From positions 124,001 through 188,000 of the forward strand of contig NZ_LMGI01000002.1 in the NCBI RefSeq assembly GCF_001427105.1: 64,000 nt of DNA, written 5' to 3'. Below the pieces are notes generated by a model that was not told where the DNA came from, did not search any database, and saw nothing but the letters and a program-made list of their open reading frames with translations. Source of the DNA: Sphingopyxis sp. Root154. GTDB lineage: Bacteria > Pseudomonadota > Alphaproteobacteria > Sphingomonadales > Sphingomonadaceae. Shown here one piece after another: positions 54,181 through 63,914 of the stretch (position 1 is its first letter; each line of letters starts with the position of its first letter). Both the position numbers and the translations under genes were made by a program.

Positions 54181-55248
54181 ATGAGCAAAGGCCCGTCAGA
54201 CAAGCTGAAGATGCCGCACATCTTCCGCCCGCTGAAACGCGCGAGTAATTGGCCGATCTGGGCCGATGTCATCACGCGGCTCGGCGTCGCCTTTTTCCTG
54301 ATCGCGATCGTCGTTCTCGTCCACTGGATCGATCGTGCGGGGCTGAAGGACAGCCACGACGGCCATATCAGCTTCCTCGACGTCGTCTATTTCACGATGA
54401 TCTCGGTCACCACGACGGGCTTCGGCGATATCGCGCCGGTCTCCGACCGTTCGCGGCTTATCGAATCGATCATCGTCACCCCGATCCGCATCGCGGTGCT
54501 CTTCATTTTCGTCGGCACCGCCTATCAATTCGCCCTCAAACGCACATGGGATAAATGGCGTATGGCCCGCATCCAGGCAAAGCTCACCAACCATATCGTC
54601 GTCCTCGGCTTCGGCATCAGCGGCAGCGAGGCGGTCAAGGAACTGATCGCGCGCGGCACCGACCCGGCATGCATCGTCGTTATCGACCAGTCGGCATCGC
54701 GGATCGCCGAGGCCGAAACGATGGGCTGCAACGTGCTGCAAGGCGACGCATCGAACGACGACACGTTGATCGACGTCCAGATCGCGCGCGCGCAGTCGGT
54801 GCTGGTGTCGGCCGGGCGCGACGACTCATCGATCCTCATGGTCCTCACCGTCCGCCACCTGTCGCCCAAGGTGCCGATCAGCGTTGTCATCCGCGCGCAG
54901 GACAATGAGCTGCTCGCGCGGCAGGCGGGCGCGAACAATGTCATCAACCCCGTCAGCTTCACCGGCCTGCTGCTCGCCGGATCGGCGCAGGGTGCGCATG
55001 TCGCCGACTATATGGCCGACCTCGCCAGCATCGGCGGACGCGTCCAGCTGCGCGAACGCGCGGTGGGGGCCGAGGAAATCGGCCGCAGCATCGACCAGCT
55101 CGCCAGCGGCGGGCGCGGGCTACGCATCTATCGCAGCGGCAAGCCCTATGGCTTTTGGGAACCCGAAGCCCAGCGACTCGAACAGGGCGATCAAGTGGTC
55201 GAAGTCGTCCGCTGCGAAGAATGCGAAGCCAGCGTCCCTGGCGGCTAG
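54181..55248 (+). CDS. K+ channel with RCK (TrkA-N/TrkA-C) domains
   Basis: 355 residues. Two transmembrane helices (about 33-52 and 100-122) flank a pore loop with the filter TTTGFGD, a variant of TVGYG. An RCK domain follows: [19 protein letters not shown]ossmann loop, [17 protein letters not shown]-terminal domain covers about 265-345. Architecture is as in MthK-like ligand-gated potassium channels. Start ATG 54181 lies 141 bp after surE. The last 4 bases overlap the convergent DUF423 gene. Confidence 0.9.
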   Translation: MSKGPSDKLKMPHIFRPLKRASNWPIWADVITRLGVAFFLIAIVVLVHWIDRAGLKDSHDGHISFLDVVYFTMISVTTTGFGDIAPVSDRSRLIESIIVTPIRIAVLFIFVGTAYQFALKRTWDKWRMARIQAKLTNHIVVLGFGISGSEAVKELIARGTDPACIVVIDQSASRIAEAETMGCNVLQGDASNDDTLIDVQIARAQSVLVSAGRDDSSILMVLTVRHLSPKVPISVVIRAQDNELLARQAGANNVINPVSFTGLLLAGSAQGAHVADYMADLASIGGRVQLRERAVGAEEIGRSIDQLASGGRGLRIYRSGKPYGFWEPEAQRLEQGDQVVEVVRCEECEASVPGG

Positions 55249-55571
55249 GCGCGCCAGTAGAGCCAGCCGGCCCAGAGCCAGCCGACAATCAGCAACGTCC
55301 CGCCGATCGGCGTCACCGCGCCGAGCCACCGCGGCCCGCCCAGAGCCATCGCGTAAAGCGTGACCGCAAACAGCGCCCCGCCGACGAGCAGCAGGATCGC
55401 GGGGCCGCGCGCGACGCCCATGATCGCGAGCGCCGCGACCGCGTGGATCAGCTGGTACAGCCCCCCGGTGCGCAGCCATTCGGCCTCCTGCGGCCCCGCC
55501 GCACCATGCGCGCCGAACGCCCCGGCCGCCACCGCCACCGCCGCCGAAATCGCCGCAAATACGCCAATCAT
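55245..55571 (-). CDS. DUF423 small membrane protein
   Basis: 108 residues with four hydrophobic helices. AAGAFGAHG near residue 17 and [13 protein letters not shown] fit DUF423, a conserved membrane family of unknown function. ATG 55571 is chosen over 55580, as AAGGATGG then lies at workable spacing. Convergent with the K+ channel gene. Confidence 0.88.
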   Translation of the reverse strand: MIGVFAAISAAVAVAAGAFGAHGAAGPQEAEWLRTGGLYQLIHAVAALAIMGVARGPAILLLVGGALFAVTLYAMALGGPRWLGAVTPIGGTLLIVGWLWAGWLYWRA

Positions 55572-55635
55572 GTTCACCATCCTTGCAATGCCGTGCCGAT
55601 GCGGCGAGCTATAGGCGGACGATAGGGAGAAGGCG

Positions 55636-56355
55636 ATGCCCCGCAACACCCCGCTTCCCGAAGGGTTGAAGCCACCCAGCCGGCTTGCGACGCTCGGCGA
55701 GCTCGCGCTGCCGCTCGACATGCTGCGCTACGGCCTGTCGGGCTGGCACCTCCTCGGCGCCCCGCGCGGCGATGGACTTGGGATCGCCCTCCTTCCCGGC
55801 TATGGCGCGAGCGAACTCTCGATGCGGCCCTTGGAGATATATCTCCGCCACCTCGGCTACCATGTCCGCGACTGGGGCATGGGACGCAACAACGGCCGCG
55901 TCGCCGCCGATGTCGAGCGCTTCGCGGCGCAGGCCGCCGAATGGGTCCAGGCCGACGGTGCCCCGCTCACCCTCATCGGATGGAGCCTCGGCGGCGTCAT
56001 CGCCCGCGAAACCGCGCGCGCCCATCCCCACCTCGTCCGCGAGATCATCACCTTGGGCACCCCGATCATCGGCGGCCCCAAATATACCACGCTCGCACAG
56101 CGCTTCGCCGGCCGCGATTTCGATGCGATCGAGCGCGAGATTCATGCGCGAAACCTCAAGGGGCTGACCCAGCCGCTCACCATCATCTACTCCGATCGCG
56201 ACGGCATCGTCGGCCCCGACATCGCGGTCGACATCTACAACCCGCAGGCGCGGAACATCAAAGTCGCCAGCACGCATCTCGGCCTCGGCATCAACCCGCG
56301 CGTGTGGCGAATCGTCGCCGACACATTGGCAGGCGTGACAAACCCCGAAAAATAG
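55636..56355 (+). CDS. Lipase-like alpha/beta hydrolase
   Basis: 239 residues. [16 protein letters not shown] forms the oxyanion region; the nucleophile elbow is [11 protein letters not shown] with Ser, the acid lies in YSDRDGIVG and the His in STHLGLG. No signal peptide, so cytoplasmic. Substrate unknown. It precedes rimO by 19 bp and may be cotranscribed. Confidence 0.85.
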   Translation: MPRNTPLPEGLKPPSRLATLGELALPLDMLRYGLSGWHLLGAPRGDGLGIALLPGYGASELSMRPLEIYLRHLGYHVRDWGMGRNNGRVAADVERFAAQAAEWVQADGAPLTLIGWSLGGVIARETARAHPHLVREIITLGTPIIGGPKYTTLAQRFAGRDFDAIEREIHARNLKGLTQPLTIIYSDRDGIVGPDIAVDIYNPQARNIKVASTHLGLGINPRVWRIVADTLAGVTNPEK

Positions 56356-56374
56356 ACTAGGGGCGCCGCCAATC

Positions 56375-57745
56375 ATGACAGTCAAAACCCTCCCCACCCA
56401 GCCGAAGGTCGGCATGGTTTCGCTCGGCTGCCCCAAGGCACTCGTCGACAGCGAACGGATTCTGACCAAGCTCCGCGCCGACGGCTATGGCCTGTCTCCC
56501 GACTATGCCGGCGCCGACGTCGTGCTCGTCAACACCTGCGGCTTCCTCGACTCGGCAAAAGAAGAAAGCCTCGAGGCTATCGGCGAAGCGATGGCCGAAA
56601 ATGGCCGCGTCATCGTCACCGGCTGCATGGGCAATGAGGCCGAGGTCATCCGCGCGCGTTTCCCCAACGTGCTCGCGGTCACCGGCGCGCATCAATATGA
56701 GCAGGTCGTCGACGCCGTCCACGACGCCGCGCCGCCGACACAGGGACCGTTCGTCGATCTCGTCCCCGAGGGCGGGCTGAAGCTGACGCCGCGCCACTAC
56801 AGCTATTTGAAGATCAGCGAAGGCTGCAACCACAGCTGCTCCTTCTGCATCATCCCCGATCTGCGCGGCAAACTCGTCAGCCGCCGCATCGACGCGGTGC
56901 TGCGCGAGGCCGAAAAGCTCGTCGCCGCGGGGACCAAGGAACTGCTGGTGATCAGTCAGGATACATCGGCGTACGGCGTCGACATCCGTCATGACCCGCG
57001 CCAGTGGCACGGCCGCGAAGTCCGCGCGCACATGACCGATCTCGCGCGCGAACTCGGCCAGCTCCAGACCAGCGAAGGCCGCGCCCCGTGGGTGCGCCTT
57101 CACTATGTCTATCCCTATCCGCACGTCGACGCGGTCATCCCGCTGATGGCCGAGGGGCTGCTGACGCCCTATCTCGACATCCCCTTCCAGCACGCGGCGC
57201 CGAGCGTCCTCAAGCGCATGAAGCGCCCCGCGAACGAAGCAAAGGTGCTCGAGCGCCTGAAGAACTGGCGCGCGATCGCCCCCGACATCGCGATCCGCTC
57301 CAGTTTCGTCGTCGGCTTCCCCGGCGAGACCGAGGCCGATTTCCAATATCTCCTCGACTGGCTCGACGAAGCCCAGCTCGACCGAGTCGGCGCCTTCCGC
57401 TTCGAACCCGTCGCGGGGGCGCAGGCGAACGCGCTCGACGATCAGGTACCCGAAGAGGTCAAGGAAGAACGCTATCAGCGCATCATGGCCAAGACGGCCG
57501 CGATCAGCGCCGCAAAGCTCGAAGCCAAAATCGGCCGCACGCTGCCGGTGATCATCGACGAGGTTGGCGAGGCGGACGAAGACGGCAGCATCGGTGCGAC
57601 GGGCCGCTCACAGGCCGACGCGCCCGAAATCGACGGCCACGTCTATCTGCGCGACGTCGCGGCGACGCTCAAAGCCGGTGACATCGTCGATGTCGAGGTC
57701 GAGGACGCCGACGAGCATGACCTGTTCGGGGTCGTCACGGGCTAA
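56375..57745 (+). CDS. rimO: Ribosomal protein S12 methylthiotransferase RimO
   Basis: 456 residues. RimO adds methylthio to Asp of ribosomal protein S12. N-terminal UPF0004 domain with Cys ([26 protein letters not shown]), radical SAM Cys triplet [25 protein letters not shown] and a C-terminal TRAM-like domain with [12 protein letters not shown]. The LDSAKEES after the second Cys separates it from MiaB. Confidence 0.96.
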   Translation: MTVKTLPTQPKVGMVSLGCPKALVDSERILTKLRADGYGLSPDYAGADVVLVNTCGFLDSAKEESLEAIGEAMAENGRVIVTGCMGNEAEVIRARFPNVLAVTGAHQYEQVVDAVHDAAPPTQGPFVDLVPEGGLKLTPRHYSYLKISEGCNHSCSFCIIPDLRGKLVSRRIDAVLREAEKLVAAGTKELLVISQDTSAYGVDIRHDPRQWHGREVRAHMTDLARELGQLQTSEGRAPWVRLHYVYPYPHVDAVIPLMAEGLLTPYLDIPFQHAAPSVLKRMKRPANEAKVLERLKNWRAIAPDIAIRSSFVVGFPGETEADFQYLLDWLDEAQLDRVGAFRFEPVAGAQANALDDQVPEEVKEERYQRIMAKTAAISAAKLEAKIGRTLPVIIDEVGEADEDGSIGATGRSQADAPEIDGHVYLRDVAATLKAGDIVDVEVEDADEHDLFGVVTG

Positions 57746-57768
57746 AGCATAATATTGGAACGGTATTA

Positions 57769-57802
57769 CCTGTTCGATGTTACCTAGAGGACGTCGAACA
57801 GG
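57769..57802 (+). promoter_or_regulatory. Hairpin in the DUF4403 leader
   Basis: 12-bp arms CCTGTTCGATGT/ACGTCGAACAGG (one mismatch) enclose TACCTAGAGG. The 3' arm includes part of the AGGGG that serves the ATG at 57812. It may mask the ribosome binding site, or be a weak rimO terminator without a T tract. Confidence 0.4.
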
Positions 57803-57811
57803 GGCCGTACT

Positions 57812-59284
57812 ATGCACGCCAGAATATTTGCTGCATTGATACTGACGGGATCGCTAACCGCCTGCGATCGCCAGACTGCGGCCGAAGCGCCGCCGCGCGC
57901 GACCGACAAGGCGCCCTCGCCGACGCAGAAATCGCTGATCGCGGTGCCGATCAACGCCAATACCGCCTCGCTGAAACAGGCGCTCGAACGCGCGGTTCCG
58001 CGCGTCTTGTGGACGATCAACCAGCGTGAACCGGCGTGCGTCCAGCCGCAGCGGGTCAAGGTCTTCGGCAAGAAGGTCAAGGTCACGCCGCCGATCGCCT
58101 GCACGATCGTTGGTCAGGTGACGCGCGGGCCGCTGCGATTGCGCGGCGAAGGGAGCGAGATCGTCGTTGACGTACCGCTTCGAGCGACAATTGCCGCGCG
58201 CGACGTCGGCGGGGTGCTGAAGGGCGAGACCGCGACGGGCGCCGCGATGGCGCATGCGCGGGTCCGCATCGAACTCACCCCCGACTGGCGCACGCAGGGC
58301 AAGGCGCGCATCAGCTATGGCTGGACCAAGGCGCCGGGGATCGATTTTCTCGGGCGCCGGATCACCTTCACCGATCAGGCCGATGCGAAGCTGAAACCCG
58401 TCGTGGCGGGGGTCGAGCGCGAGGTGACCCGCGAGATTGCTAAGATCGATATCCGCAAGCAGGCGGCCGATGTGTGGCGGCAGAGCTTTACCACGCTCGA
58501 ACTCAACCGCGAGAATCCGCCGGTGTGGATGCGCGTGACGCCGCAGCGCATCCTCTATGGCGGTTACCGGATCGAGGCCGATCGGATAAACCTCAACCTC
58601 GGACTCGAGGCGATAACCGAAACCTTCGTTTCGGGGCGGCCTTCCGACCCCAAGCCGACGCCCCTGCCCCGGCTGGTGCGCGAAGCCCCCAAACCGCATC
58701 TCGATGTCCGCGTGCCGGTGATCGCCGACTATGCAATACTCCAACCCGTTGTCGACCGCGCACTCGCAAAACGCTCGACGCGGCCTTTCGTCCTTCCAAA
58801 GCTCGGCTCGATGATGGTCAAATTCGGCAAATCGACGATCTATGGCGCGCCCGGCGGCCGGATCGCGGTGGGCGTCGACGTGGAGGCGAAGCTGGACATG
58901 CGATCAGGCGCGCCGACGCGGGGGCGCATCTGGATGACCGCGATCCCGGTCAACAGGCCGGGCTCGGCCGAGGTTCATTTCACCGACCTCGCCATCAACG
59001 GCGACACCGACGGGGTCGGTGGCGACCTCCTCATCCTTCTCGGCCGCAGCGAGGGTTTCGCACCATTGATCGCCGACGCGCTGACGCAGAATTTTACGAA
59101 CGACCTCGGCAAGCTGCAAGCCAAGATAAAGCGTGCGGTCGACCAGCGGCGCGAAGGCGCCTTCGTCATCCGTACCCGCGTCGACCGCTTCGAAACCGGC
59201 GAGATCAAGGCTTATGGCAACGGCCTTTATCTGCCGGTGCGGATGGTCGGCGGGGCCAGCGTCGATTATCGCCCGGCGCGCTGA
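57812..59284 (+). CDS. DUF4403 family lipoprotein
   Basis: 490 residues. Signal peptide with lipobox GSLTAC (Cys near residue 18). Two similar beta-rich halves match DUF4403, which resembles tubular lipid-binding (TULIP-like/BPI) proteins in architecture; function unknown. Recognisable parts: RVLWTINQREPACV, WTKAPGIDFLGRRITF and GEIKAYGNGLYLPVRM. AGGGG stands about 7 nt before the ATG, partly in a hairpin arm. Confidence 0.85.
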   Translation: MHARIFAALILTGSLTACDRQTAAEAPPRATDKAPSPTQKSLIAVPINANTASLKQALERAVPRVLWTINQREPACVQPQRVKVFGKKVKVTPPIACTIVGQVTRGPLRLRGEGSEIVVDVPLRATIAARDVGGVLKGETATGAAMAHARVRIELTPDWRTQGKARISYGWTKAPGIDFLGRRITFTDQADAKLKPVVAGVEREVTREIAKIDIRKQAADVWRQSFTTLELNRENPPVWMRVTPQRILYGGYRIEADRINLNLGLEAITETFVSGRPSDPKPTPLPRLVREAPKPHLDVRVPVIADYAILQPVVDRALAKRSTRPFVLPKLGSMMVKFGKSTIYGAPGGRIAVGVDVEAKLDMRSGAPTRGRIWMTAIPVNRPGSAEVHFTDLAINGDTDGVGGDLLILLGRSEGFAPLIADALTQNFTNDLGKLQAKIKRAVDQRREGAFVIRTRVDRFETGEIKAYGNGLYLPVRMVGGASVDYRPAR

Positions 59285-59288
59285 TCGG

Positions 59289-59750
59289 TCAGCGGCGGGT
59301 AAAATCCATCGTCCAGTTCACTTCCCAGCTTTCACCGCCGTCGGCCGACATCGCCTGCTCCCAGCGCGGCGTCGCGGTACCGGTGCGGCTCCAGATGAAG
59401 CGCAACCGGATCGGACGACCATCGAGCGTGTCGTCGGCGTAGAAATGGCCGACGCCATCCTCGAACCGGCCGATAACCGGGACATCGAGCGCGTGCGGGC
59501 TGCGCGCATCGAGCCACCAGATTGCCCAGCTGCCTTGCGCCGGATCATAGGATCGCAGCGCGATCGCCCGATAGCTTCCGCCGGGTATATGGAGGAGATT
59601 GTCTTCGACGTTGCCCTCGCCGCCCAGGATCGGGCGCATATCCGAAGTGCCGTCGAACTCTTCCCATTCGGTACAGCCGGCAAGCCGCTCCTTCAGGCGG
59701 CGGTGCCGCACCTGCCAGCTGCCAATCTGGAAATCGAAATCGCCGGCCAT
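59289..59750 (-). CDS. DUF1579-like small beta-barrel protein
   Basis: 153 residues. DFDFQIGSWQVRHRRLK, then GGSYRAIALRSYDPAQGSWAIWW (split here), and VNWTMDF suggest a DUF1579/lipocalin-like barrel of about 150 residues, of unknown function. ATG 59750 is chosen because GAGGAG lies 8 nt upstream; the 284-residue frame to 60143 runs through the Pit gene and is rejected. Convergent to DUF4403. Confidence 0.78.
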   Translation of the reverse strand: MAGDFDFQIGSWQVRHRRLKERLAGCTEWEEFDGTSDMRPILGGEGNVEDNLLHIPGGSYRAIALRSYDPAQGSWAIWWLDARSPHALDVPVIGRFEDGVGHFYADDTLDGRPIRLRFIWSRTGTATPRWEQAMSADGGESWEVNWTMDFTRR

Positions 59751-59820
59751 CGCGTGCACTCCTCGTGATCGTCGACGAATGTTCTTATTACGTTCCGGAT
59801 CGAACGCAACCCTGCGCGGT

Positions 59821-60834
59821 TCAGAATAGCCGCGTAATCCCATAGAAAGCCGCCGCGACCAGCGCGCTCGCCGGGATGGTGATGAACCATGCCGCGACGA
59901 CGTTGCCCGCGACGCCCCAGCGCACCGCGCTGGCCCGGCGCGCGACGCCGGCGCCGATGATGCTGCCGGTGATCGTGTGCGTCGTCGACACCGGGATGCC
60001 GAGCAGGCTGGCGGTGAACACCATGATCGACCCGCCGGTCGAGGCGGCAAAGCCCTGATGGTGCGACAGCTTGGTGATGCGGCCGCCCATCGTCTCGATG
60101 ATCTTCCACCCGCCCGACAGCGTGCCAAGCGCAATCGCGACATAGCAGCTGAACGCCACCCAATGCGGGATATGGAATTCGCCGCCGAGATAGCCGGTCG
60201 AATAGAGGAGCACGGTGATGATCCCCATCGTCTTTTGCGCGTCGTTCAGCCCGTGGCTGATTGAATAGGCGGCAGACGAAAGAAGATGCAGGCGGCGGAA
60301 GGTTTTTTCGGCGAAACCGGCGGTCGCGCGGCGCAGCGCCCAGCTGCTGGCCAGCATCACCAGCATCGCAAGCATCATGCCGAGCAGCGGCGACAGAAAG
60401 ATCGCGATCACCGTCTTGTTGAGCCCGGTCCATTCGATCCCCTCGAACCCGGCATGCGCGACGCCCGCGCCGACAATCCCGCCGACGAGCGCGTGGCTTG
60501 ACGAGGACGGAATGCCCTTCAGCCAGGTCACGACGTTCCAGAACATCGCGCCGACGAGCGCGCCGAAAACGACCGCGGGGGTTACCAGATCCTTGTCGAT
60601 GATCCCCTTGCCGATCGTCTCGGCGACCTTGTGCAGTTCGGGAAAGATGACCGACAGGAAGTAAGCGGCAAAGTTAAAAAAGGCAGCAAACAACACCGCC
60701 TGCACCGGCCGCAGCAGCCGTGTCGCGACGACGGTCGCGATGCTGTTCGCGGCGTCGTGCAGACCGTTCAGGAAGTCGAACGCCAGCGCGAGGATGACGA
60801 GGCCGACGAGGAGCGGGAAAGCGAGTTCGTGCAT
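59821..60834 (-). CDS. Low-affinity inorganic phosphate transporter, Pit/PHO4 family
   Basis: 337 residues with about ten hydrophobic helices. Both PHO4 signatures are present: GLHDAANSIATVVATRLL and GLNDAQKTMGIITV, plus IPVSTTHTITGSIIG. Moves phosphate with protons or metal-phosphate. It lies 15 bp after the NUDIX-DUF47 gene and shares its promoter, where a PhoB-like box is seen. DUF47 proteins are thought to regulate Pit partners. Confidence 0.94.
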   Translation of the reverse strand: MHELAFPLLVGLVILALAFDFLNGLHDAANSIATVVATRLLRPVQAVLFAAFFNFAAYFLSVIFPELHKVAETIGKGIIDKDLVTPAVVFGALVGAMFWNVVTWLKGIPSSSSHALVGGIVGAGVAHAGFEGIEWTGLNKTVIAIFLSPLLGMMLAMLVMLASSWALRRATAGFAEKTFRRLHLLSSAAYSISHGLNDAQKTMGIITVLLYSTGYLGGEFHIPHWVAFSCYVAIALGTLSGGWKIIETMGGRITKLSHHQGFAASTGGSIMVFTASLLGIPVSTTHTITGSIIGAGVARRASAVRWGVAGNVVAAWFITIPASALVAAAFYGITRLF

Positions 60835-60849
60835 GGTGGACGTCCCCGC

Positions 60850-61974
60850 TTATGCGTGGTCGATGACCAGGCCGTCGATTTCGTTCGCGACATCCTCGAA
60901 GCTGTCGGTGACGCGCTCGAGATGGCGGAAGAGTTCGCGCGTGATCAGGAAGCGGGTCGGGTTCGATTCGCCATGCTCGCGGAACAGGCGCTTGAGCCCG
61001 GCGGCGTGGATTTCGTCAGCATGGCCCTCCATCCGCACCAGCCGCTCGGTCAGTTCGTGGAGCCGCGGGCCATTGGCGCCGATGTTGCGGAGCAGCGGCA
61101 GCGCCTCTGCGGTCAGGCGCGCGGCATCGACAATGATGCCCGCGATGTCGCGCATTTCGGGCTCGAATTCGGTGACGTCGTACAGGTCGACCGCGCCCGC
61201 GGTCTTTTGCATCTCGTCGATGGCGTCGTCCATCGAGGCGATCAGGTCGGTGATCGCGCTGCGGTCGAACGGGGTCAGAAAGGTCCGGCGAACGGTCTGC
61301 AACACTTCGCGGGTGATCGCATCGGCGTCATGTTCGCGTTCGATGATTTCCTGGACATGGTCGGCCATGCCCTCGCCGCCCTGCAACATGCGCGACAGCG
61401 CGTTCGCCCCCGCGACGAGCGTCGCGGCGTGGCTTTCGAACAATTCGAAGAAATTTCCCTGTCGCGGCAGCAAACGCTGAAACCATGCGAACATCCAGCT
61501 AACCCCTGTCTTGTCTGCTACGTTGAGGGCGACCCCGCGCGGCTGGGCGACGGCGCGGAAACCGCCATCGCCGAACGAGCGGATCAGCGCCTGCAAATCG
61601 GGTTCCTCGACCGCCGACGCGGCGTCGCGGAACGAAAACCATTTGCGGTCGCGTTCGTCCATTTCCTTCCAGTCTTCGAGCTCGTTCGTCACGGCGAGCG
61701 GGAAGACCTCGACATTATACATGATCGAAGCGCCATTGGCCCGGCGCTTCCTATATTCATAGCTGCCGATCGGCGTCGGACAGACCGCACCGATCACCCC
61801 CGCCTCTTCCTCGGCCTCGACCGCGGCGGCGGCGTGGCGCGACATGCCGGTCAACGGATTTCCCTTTGGCACGACCCAACGCTTTGTTTCGCGCGACGTG
61901 ATCAGCAGGATTTCGGTCGGGCCGTCCTGCGCGGGTCCGCCGAATCGATAGGGAAGGACGGCGATCTGACGCAT
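60850..61974 (-). CDS. NUDIX hydrolase fused in frame to DUF47 (PhoU-like) protein
   Basis: 374 residues. Residues 1-135 are a NUDIX domain of the diphosphoinositol/diadenosine polyphosphate type: KRWVVPKGNP, and a NUDIX helix ending AVEAEEEAGV (the outer E and R of the consensus are replaced). Residues 161-374 form a complete DUF47/PhoU-like helical protein: MFAWFQRLLPRQGNFFELFE, HATLVAGANALSRML-like, and SFEDVANEIDGLVIDHA. A linker (about 136-160) joins them with no stop. Internal ATG 61494 has AGGGG at 8-9 nt, so DUF47 may also be made alone. AAAGGATG precedes ATG 61974. Confidence 0.85.
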   Translation of the reverse strand: MRQIAVLPYRFGGPAQDGPTEILLITSRETKRWVVPKGNPLTGMSRHAAAAVEAEEEAGVIGAVCPTPIGSYEYRKRRANGASIMYNVEVFPLAVTNELEDWKEMDERDRKWFSFRDAASAVEEPDLQALIRSFGDGGFRAVAQPRGVALNVADKTGVSWMFAWFQRLLPRQGNFFELFESHAATLVAGANALSRMLQGGEGMADHVQEIIEREHDADAITREVLQTVRRTFLTPFDRSAITDLIASMDDAIDEMQKTAGAVDLYDVTEFEPEMRDIAGIIVDAARLTAEALPLLRNIGANGPRLHELTERLVRMEGHADEIHAAGLKRLFREHGESNPTRFLITRELFRHLERVTDSFEDVANEIDGLVIDHA

Positions 61975-62019
61975 GAGGCTTTCATCCTTTCCGGCGGTTT
62001 CGGGCGCGCGAGGCCATGG

Positions 62020-62059
62020 GTGACAAAGAGGTTACGCCCCTATGACAATAATGTGACAG
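62020..62059 (-). promoter_or_regulatory. PhoB-type box of four half-sites
   Basis: Read on the minus strand: CTGTCAC-ATTA-TTGTCAT-AGGG-GCGTAAC-CTCT-TTGTCAC. All four 7-mers are exactly 11 bp apart, the Pho box period. It points toward the NUDIX-DUF47-Pit operon and ends 46 bp before its ATG. FMO lies divergent. Confidence 0.75.
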
Positions 62060-62163
62060 CGACAAGGACGCTTCATCGCAGCCGCACTTTCCGTAAACGT
62101 CAATTCGATTGCAAAATGAAACGCGGTGCGTAATCTACCCATCAAACATAGTCGGGAGACAGG

Positions 62164-63705
62164 ATGATGGCAGGCACGGCGACGACGGCACGCCCCGCGG
62201 ACGCGAAAGCTGCACCGGTCGATCAGGATGTGCTGATCGTCGGCGCGGGGATTTCGGGCATCGGCATGGCCGTGCATTTGCAGATGAATTCTCCAGACCG
62301 CAGCTTCATCCTTGTCGAGCGCCGCGAACAGCTTGGCGGCACCTGGGATCTCTTCCGCTACCCGGGCATCCGATCGGACAGCGATATGCACACGCTCGGC
62401 TTCGTCTTCGAACCGTGGAAGCATGAAAAATCGATCGCTGACGGCCCGTCGATCCTCGAATATCTCAATCGCATCGTCGACGAGCGCCATATCCGCGAGC
62501 GCATCCGCCTCGACAGCAAGGTCGTCGGGGCCGACTGGGACAGCAATGCGGCGCGCTGGACGGTGACGATGGAGGACAGCAAGGGCACGAGGTCGACCAC
62601 GACCGCGCGCTGGCTTTACCTCGGCTCGGGTTATTATGACTATGACGAGCCCTTCGACGCGCAATTCGCGGGCCGCGACGATTTTCAGGGCCAGATTATC
62701 CACCCGCAATTCTGGCCGAAGAATCTCGACTACAAAGGCAAGAAAGTCGTCGTGATCGGATCGGGCGCGACCGCGGTGACCATCGTCCCGTCGCTAAAGG
62801 AAGCCGCCCACGTCACGATGCTCCAGCGCACGCCGACCTGGTATTTCATCCGGCCCGCAAAGGACGGGTTCGCCAACTTCCTTCGCAAGTTCCTGCCCGA
62901 GACGCTCGCGTACAAGATCACGCGGTTCAAGAATGTCCGGTTGCAGGACATCGCCTTCCGCCGCGCACGCGAGAAGCCCGAGAAGGTCAAGGAGTTCCTG
63001 ACAAAGAAGCTGCAGGAGAGCCTTGGCGACCGCTACGACGCCGAAGCCTTTACCCCGCCGTACAATCCGTGGGACCAGCGGCTCTGCCTCGTCCCCGACG
63101 CCGATTTCTTCGAGGCGATGAAGGCCGATAAGGCATCGGTCGTGACCGATCATATCGAGAAATTCGACGCGACCGGCATCGAGCTCAAATCGGGCAAGCA
63201 CCTCGACGCCGACATCATCGTCACCGCAACCGGCCTGAAGCTCGCGGTCGCGGGCAAGATTCCTGTGCGCGTCGATGGGGCGCCGGTCGATTGGCATGAC
63301 CATTTCTATTACAAGGCGTGCATGTTCTCGAACGTGCCGAACTTCTCGGCCGTGTTCGGTTATCTCAACGCGAGCTGGACGCTGCGCGCCGACATCGTGT
63401 CCGAATATGTCTGCCGCGTGCTCAACCATATGCGTGATACCGGGACCACGGTCGCGACCCCGGCGCTCGCCGACCCGTCGAGCCTCGAAGAGGAAAATGT
63501 CTTCGACTTCTCGTCAGGCTATATCCAGCGGTCGTTGCACATCATGCCGAAGAGCACGGTCGCGCTGCCTTGGCGCCTCAGCCAGAATTATGTCCAGGAC
63601 CGGATCGACATGCGCACCGGCGCGATTGCCGACGGGGTACTGACCTTCTCCAACGCGCAAGCGACAGTGGCATCGGCACCGGCGGAGCTTGAAGCCGCGG
63701 AATAA
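62164..63705 (+). CDS. Flavin-containing monooxygenase
   Basis: 513 residues. The FAD site is VLIVGAGISGIG near residue 23, followed by ERREQLGGTWDLFRYPGIRSDSDM (split here) as in Baeyer-Villiger/FMO enzymes, the NADP site VVIGSGATAV near 198, and the late ATG motif (IIVTATGLKL). The BVMO fingerprint FxGxxxHxxxW/P is not clean (FQGQIIHPQFWP occurs), so either sulfur/nitrogen or ketone oxidation is possible. GGGAG about 6-8 nt precedes the tandem ATGs. Confidence 0.9.
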   Translation: MMAGTATTARPADAKAAPVDQDVLIVGAGISGIGMAVHLQMNSPDRSFILVERREQLGGTWDLFRYPGIRSDSDMHTLGFVFEPWKHEKSIADGPSILEYLNRIVDERHIRERIRLDSKVVGADWDSNAARWTVTMEDSKGTRSTTTARWLYLGSGYYDYDEPFDAQFAGRDDFQGQIIHPQFWPKNLDYKGKKVVVIGSGATAVTIVPSLKEAAHVTMLQRTPTWYFIRPAKDGFANFLRKFLPETLAYKITRFKNVRLQDIAFRRAREKPEKVKEFLTKKLQESLGDRYDAEAFTPPYNPWDQRLCLVPDADFFEAMKADKASVVTDHIEKFDATGIELKSGKHLDADIIVTATGLKLAVAGKIPVRVDGAPVDWHDHFYYKACMFSNVPNFSAVFGYLNASWTLRADIVSEYVCRVLNHMRDTGTTVATPALADPSSLEEENVFDFSSGYIQRSLHIMPKSTVALPWRLSQNYVQDRIDMRTGAIADGVLTFSNAQATVASAPAELEAAE

Positions 63706-63708
63706 GCC

Positions 63709-63891
63709 CTAGTCGACGTGTTCGGGCTTGCCCTTGGTTGAGCCCTTGGCGAAATCCTCGAGCTGCTTTTCGGTCATACTCTCGGCCATCTCTTTCGATG
63801 CATCTTTGAGTTTCGACCTGAGCGTATCACCGCGCTTTGCGCTAAGCGCGGCGCCGGCGGCTTTCTGCTGGGCTTTCGATTTGGCTGGCAT
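63709..63891 (-). CDS. DUF3008 family small basic protein
   Basis: 60 residues. MPAKSKAQQKAAGAALSAKR start, KLKDASKEMAESMTEKQLED and KGKPEHV ending match DUF3008, small proteins of unknown function in proteobacteria. ATG 63891 has AAGGAGA 7 nt upstream. Convergent with the FMO gene (3 bp gap). Confidence 0.88.
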   Translation of the reverse strand: MPAKSKAQQKAAGAALSAKRGDTLRSKLKDASKEMAESMTEKQLEDFAKGSTKGKPEHVD

Positions 63892-63914
63892 GGCAATTCT
63901 CCTTGCCCGCCCCG

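Noticed and set aside
60631..62133. 500-codon plus-strand frame over the NUDIX-DUF47 gene
   Set aside because: Antisense shadow; it also crosses the Pho-type box.
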